DNA of 13,339 nucleotides from NCBI GenBank assembly GCA_043806395.1, contig JAZDHC010000322.1, positions 1 through 13,339 on the forward strand. The letters run 5' to 3'. The notes under the pieces are model-generated. The model was not told the DNA's origin. It was given only the letters and a program-made list of their open reading frames with translations, and ran no database searches. This stretch comes from CG2-30-40-21 sp043806395 (GTDB taxonomy: Bacteria > UBA9089 > CG2-30-40-21). How positions within the stretch are numbered: the stretch's first letter is position 1; each line of letters starts with the position of its first letter. The position numbers and the translations under genes were made by a program. Below, in pieces: positions 13,067 through 13,339 of this stretch.

Positions 13067-13247
13067 GTAACTACTCAGACTATACTCCAGAGGGCAGGTG
13101 CAACACCTGCCTCCTACTCCTCAATACACACCCTCTCCACATGGGAAATAGGGGGACACATCCCATAAGCAACCGACCATAACTATTTATAACAAATTTT
13201 GTAACTACTCAGCTATTGTTATTTCAAACACATTTGTAGCTGCTTAG
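13067..13247. repeat. Three copies of a 12-bp GTAACTACTCAG repeat
   Basis: GTAACTACTCAG is perfect at 13067-13078 and 13201-13212. A third copy, GTAGCTGCTTAG at 13236-13247, differs only by three transitions. All are in the same orientation, each preceded by a T-rich stretch. They lie upstream of the DUF433 start and could be operator sites, a target duplication around an insertion (the first two flank 122 bp), or remains of a larger tandem array. Confidence 0.55.
13093..13111. repeat. GGCAGGTG palindrome, variant of the 4048-4066 stem
   Basis: GGCAGGTG (13093-13100) and CACCTGCC (13104-13111) form a perfect 8-bp stem with a CAA loop. The sequence is nearly that of the second inner stem of the 4012-4071 element. 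Here the GTAGGGGCA ends are missing, although CTCCTAC follows, so this is a partial or decayed copy. Confidence 0.55.
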
Positions 13248-13339
13248 GGACTGGAATAAAATACCTTTTGCAATATAAAGCATGTTATGATAAACTTGAT
13301 CTTCTGTGCAATATCACAAATGACAAAATTATTTTATTC

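Larger units (their letters stand above)
13042..13339. other. Right-edge stretch upstream of the DUF433 gene
   Basis: About 300 bases with no gene that I can recognise on either strand. It contains the GTAACTACTCAG repeats, the GGCAGGTG/CACCTGCC palindrome and a looser stem (ATGGGA 13141-13146 with TCCCAT 13161-13166). The promoter of the DUF433/DUF5615 pair must lie here, but no hexamer pair is convincing. Confidence 0.5.

Noticed and set aside
13067..13247. CRISPR array
   Set aside because: The repeats are only 12 bp, the spacing is uneven (134 and 35 bases) and no cas gene is present.

Overview
The window looks like chromosomal DNA of an uncultured, probably anaerobic, Gram-negative-type bacterium with a moderately AT-rich genome (around 40% GC by eye) and the standard genetic code (TGA ends several genes). 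A TatC, a lipoprotein-type ApbE, a corrin-ring amidase and a flavoredoxin-like flavin reductase fit an anaerobic or cofactor-rich metabolism. No rRNA, tRNA or other taxonomic marker is present, so I do not name a phylum. The coding content is mostly ordinary. What stands out is the density of small toxin-antitoxin-type modules at both ends and a different palindromic or tandem repeat in almost every intergenic gap.

Layout on the + strand. Positions 1-485 hold no convincing gene but contain a roughly 200-bp element with inverted ends. Positions 486-1156 are an overlapping MntA/HepT (type VII) toxin-antitoxin pair. Positions 1157-1643 carry a second inverted-repeat element and a near-consensus sigma70-type promoter with a leader of about 200 nt before folD (1644-2519). 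A nested hairpin separates folD from a four-S1-domain bS1-like RNA-binding protein (2651-4009). A 60-bp palindromic element then precedes a flavin reductase (4090-4638). A repeat-bearing gap follows, then apbE (4931-5920), and then a tight cluster of cobyrinate a,c-diamide synthase, tatC and a Nif3/YbgI-type metal protein (6032-8923, gaps of 4 and 11 nt).

Layout on the - strand, convergent with the above. Read from right to left, these are a DUF433/DUF5615 toxin-antitoxin-like pair (13041-12519), a DUF4160/DUF2442 overlapping pair (12454-11995), the 3' remnant of an AlbA-type ATP-binding regulator gene (about 11989-11840), an orphan DppB-type ABC permease (11775-10810), rimP (10753-10292) and tldE/pmbA (10280-8973). 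The last two form a tight operon.

How the genes work together. FolD (one-carbon metabolism), S1 and RimP (translation), ApbE, flavin reductase and CbiA (flavin and corrin cofactors), TatC (export of folded cofactor-loaded proteins) and TldE (peptide processing) are housekeeping or cofactor functions. The right 1.5 kb is a small accessory patch where TA-like modules and a gene fragment have accumulated. I found no convincing new multi-gene system. The best leads are the rearranged dispersed repeat at 227-325 versus 4795-4872, the structured leader before the S1 gene, the uncharacterised DUF4160/DUF2442 pair, and the possibly broken DUF5615 toxin.
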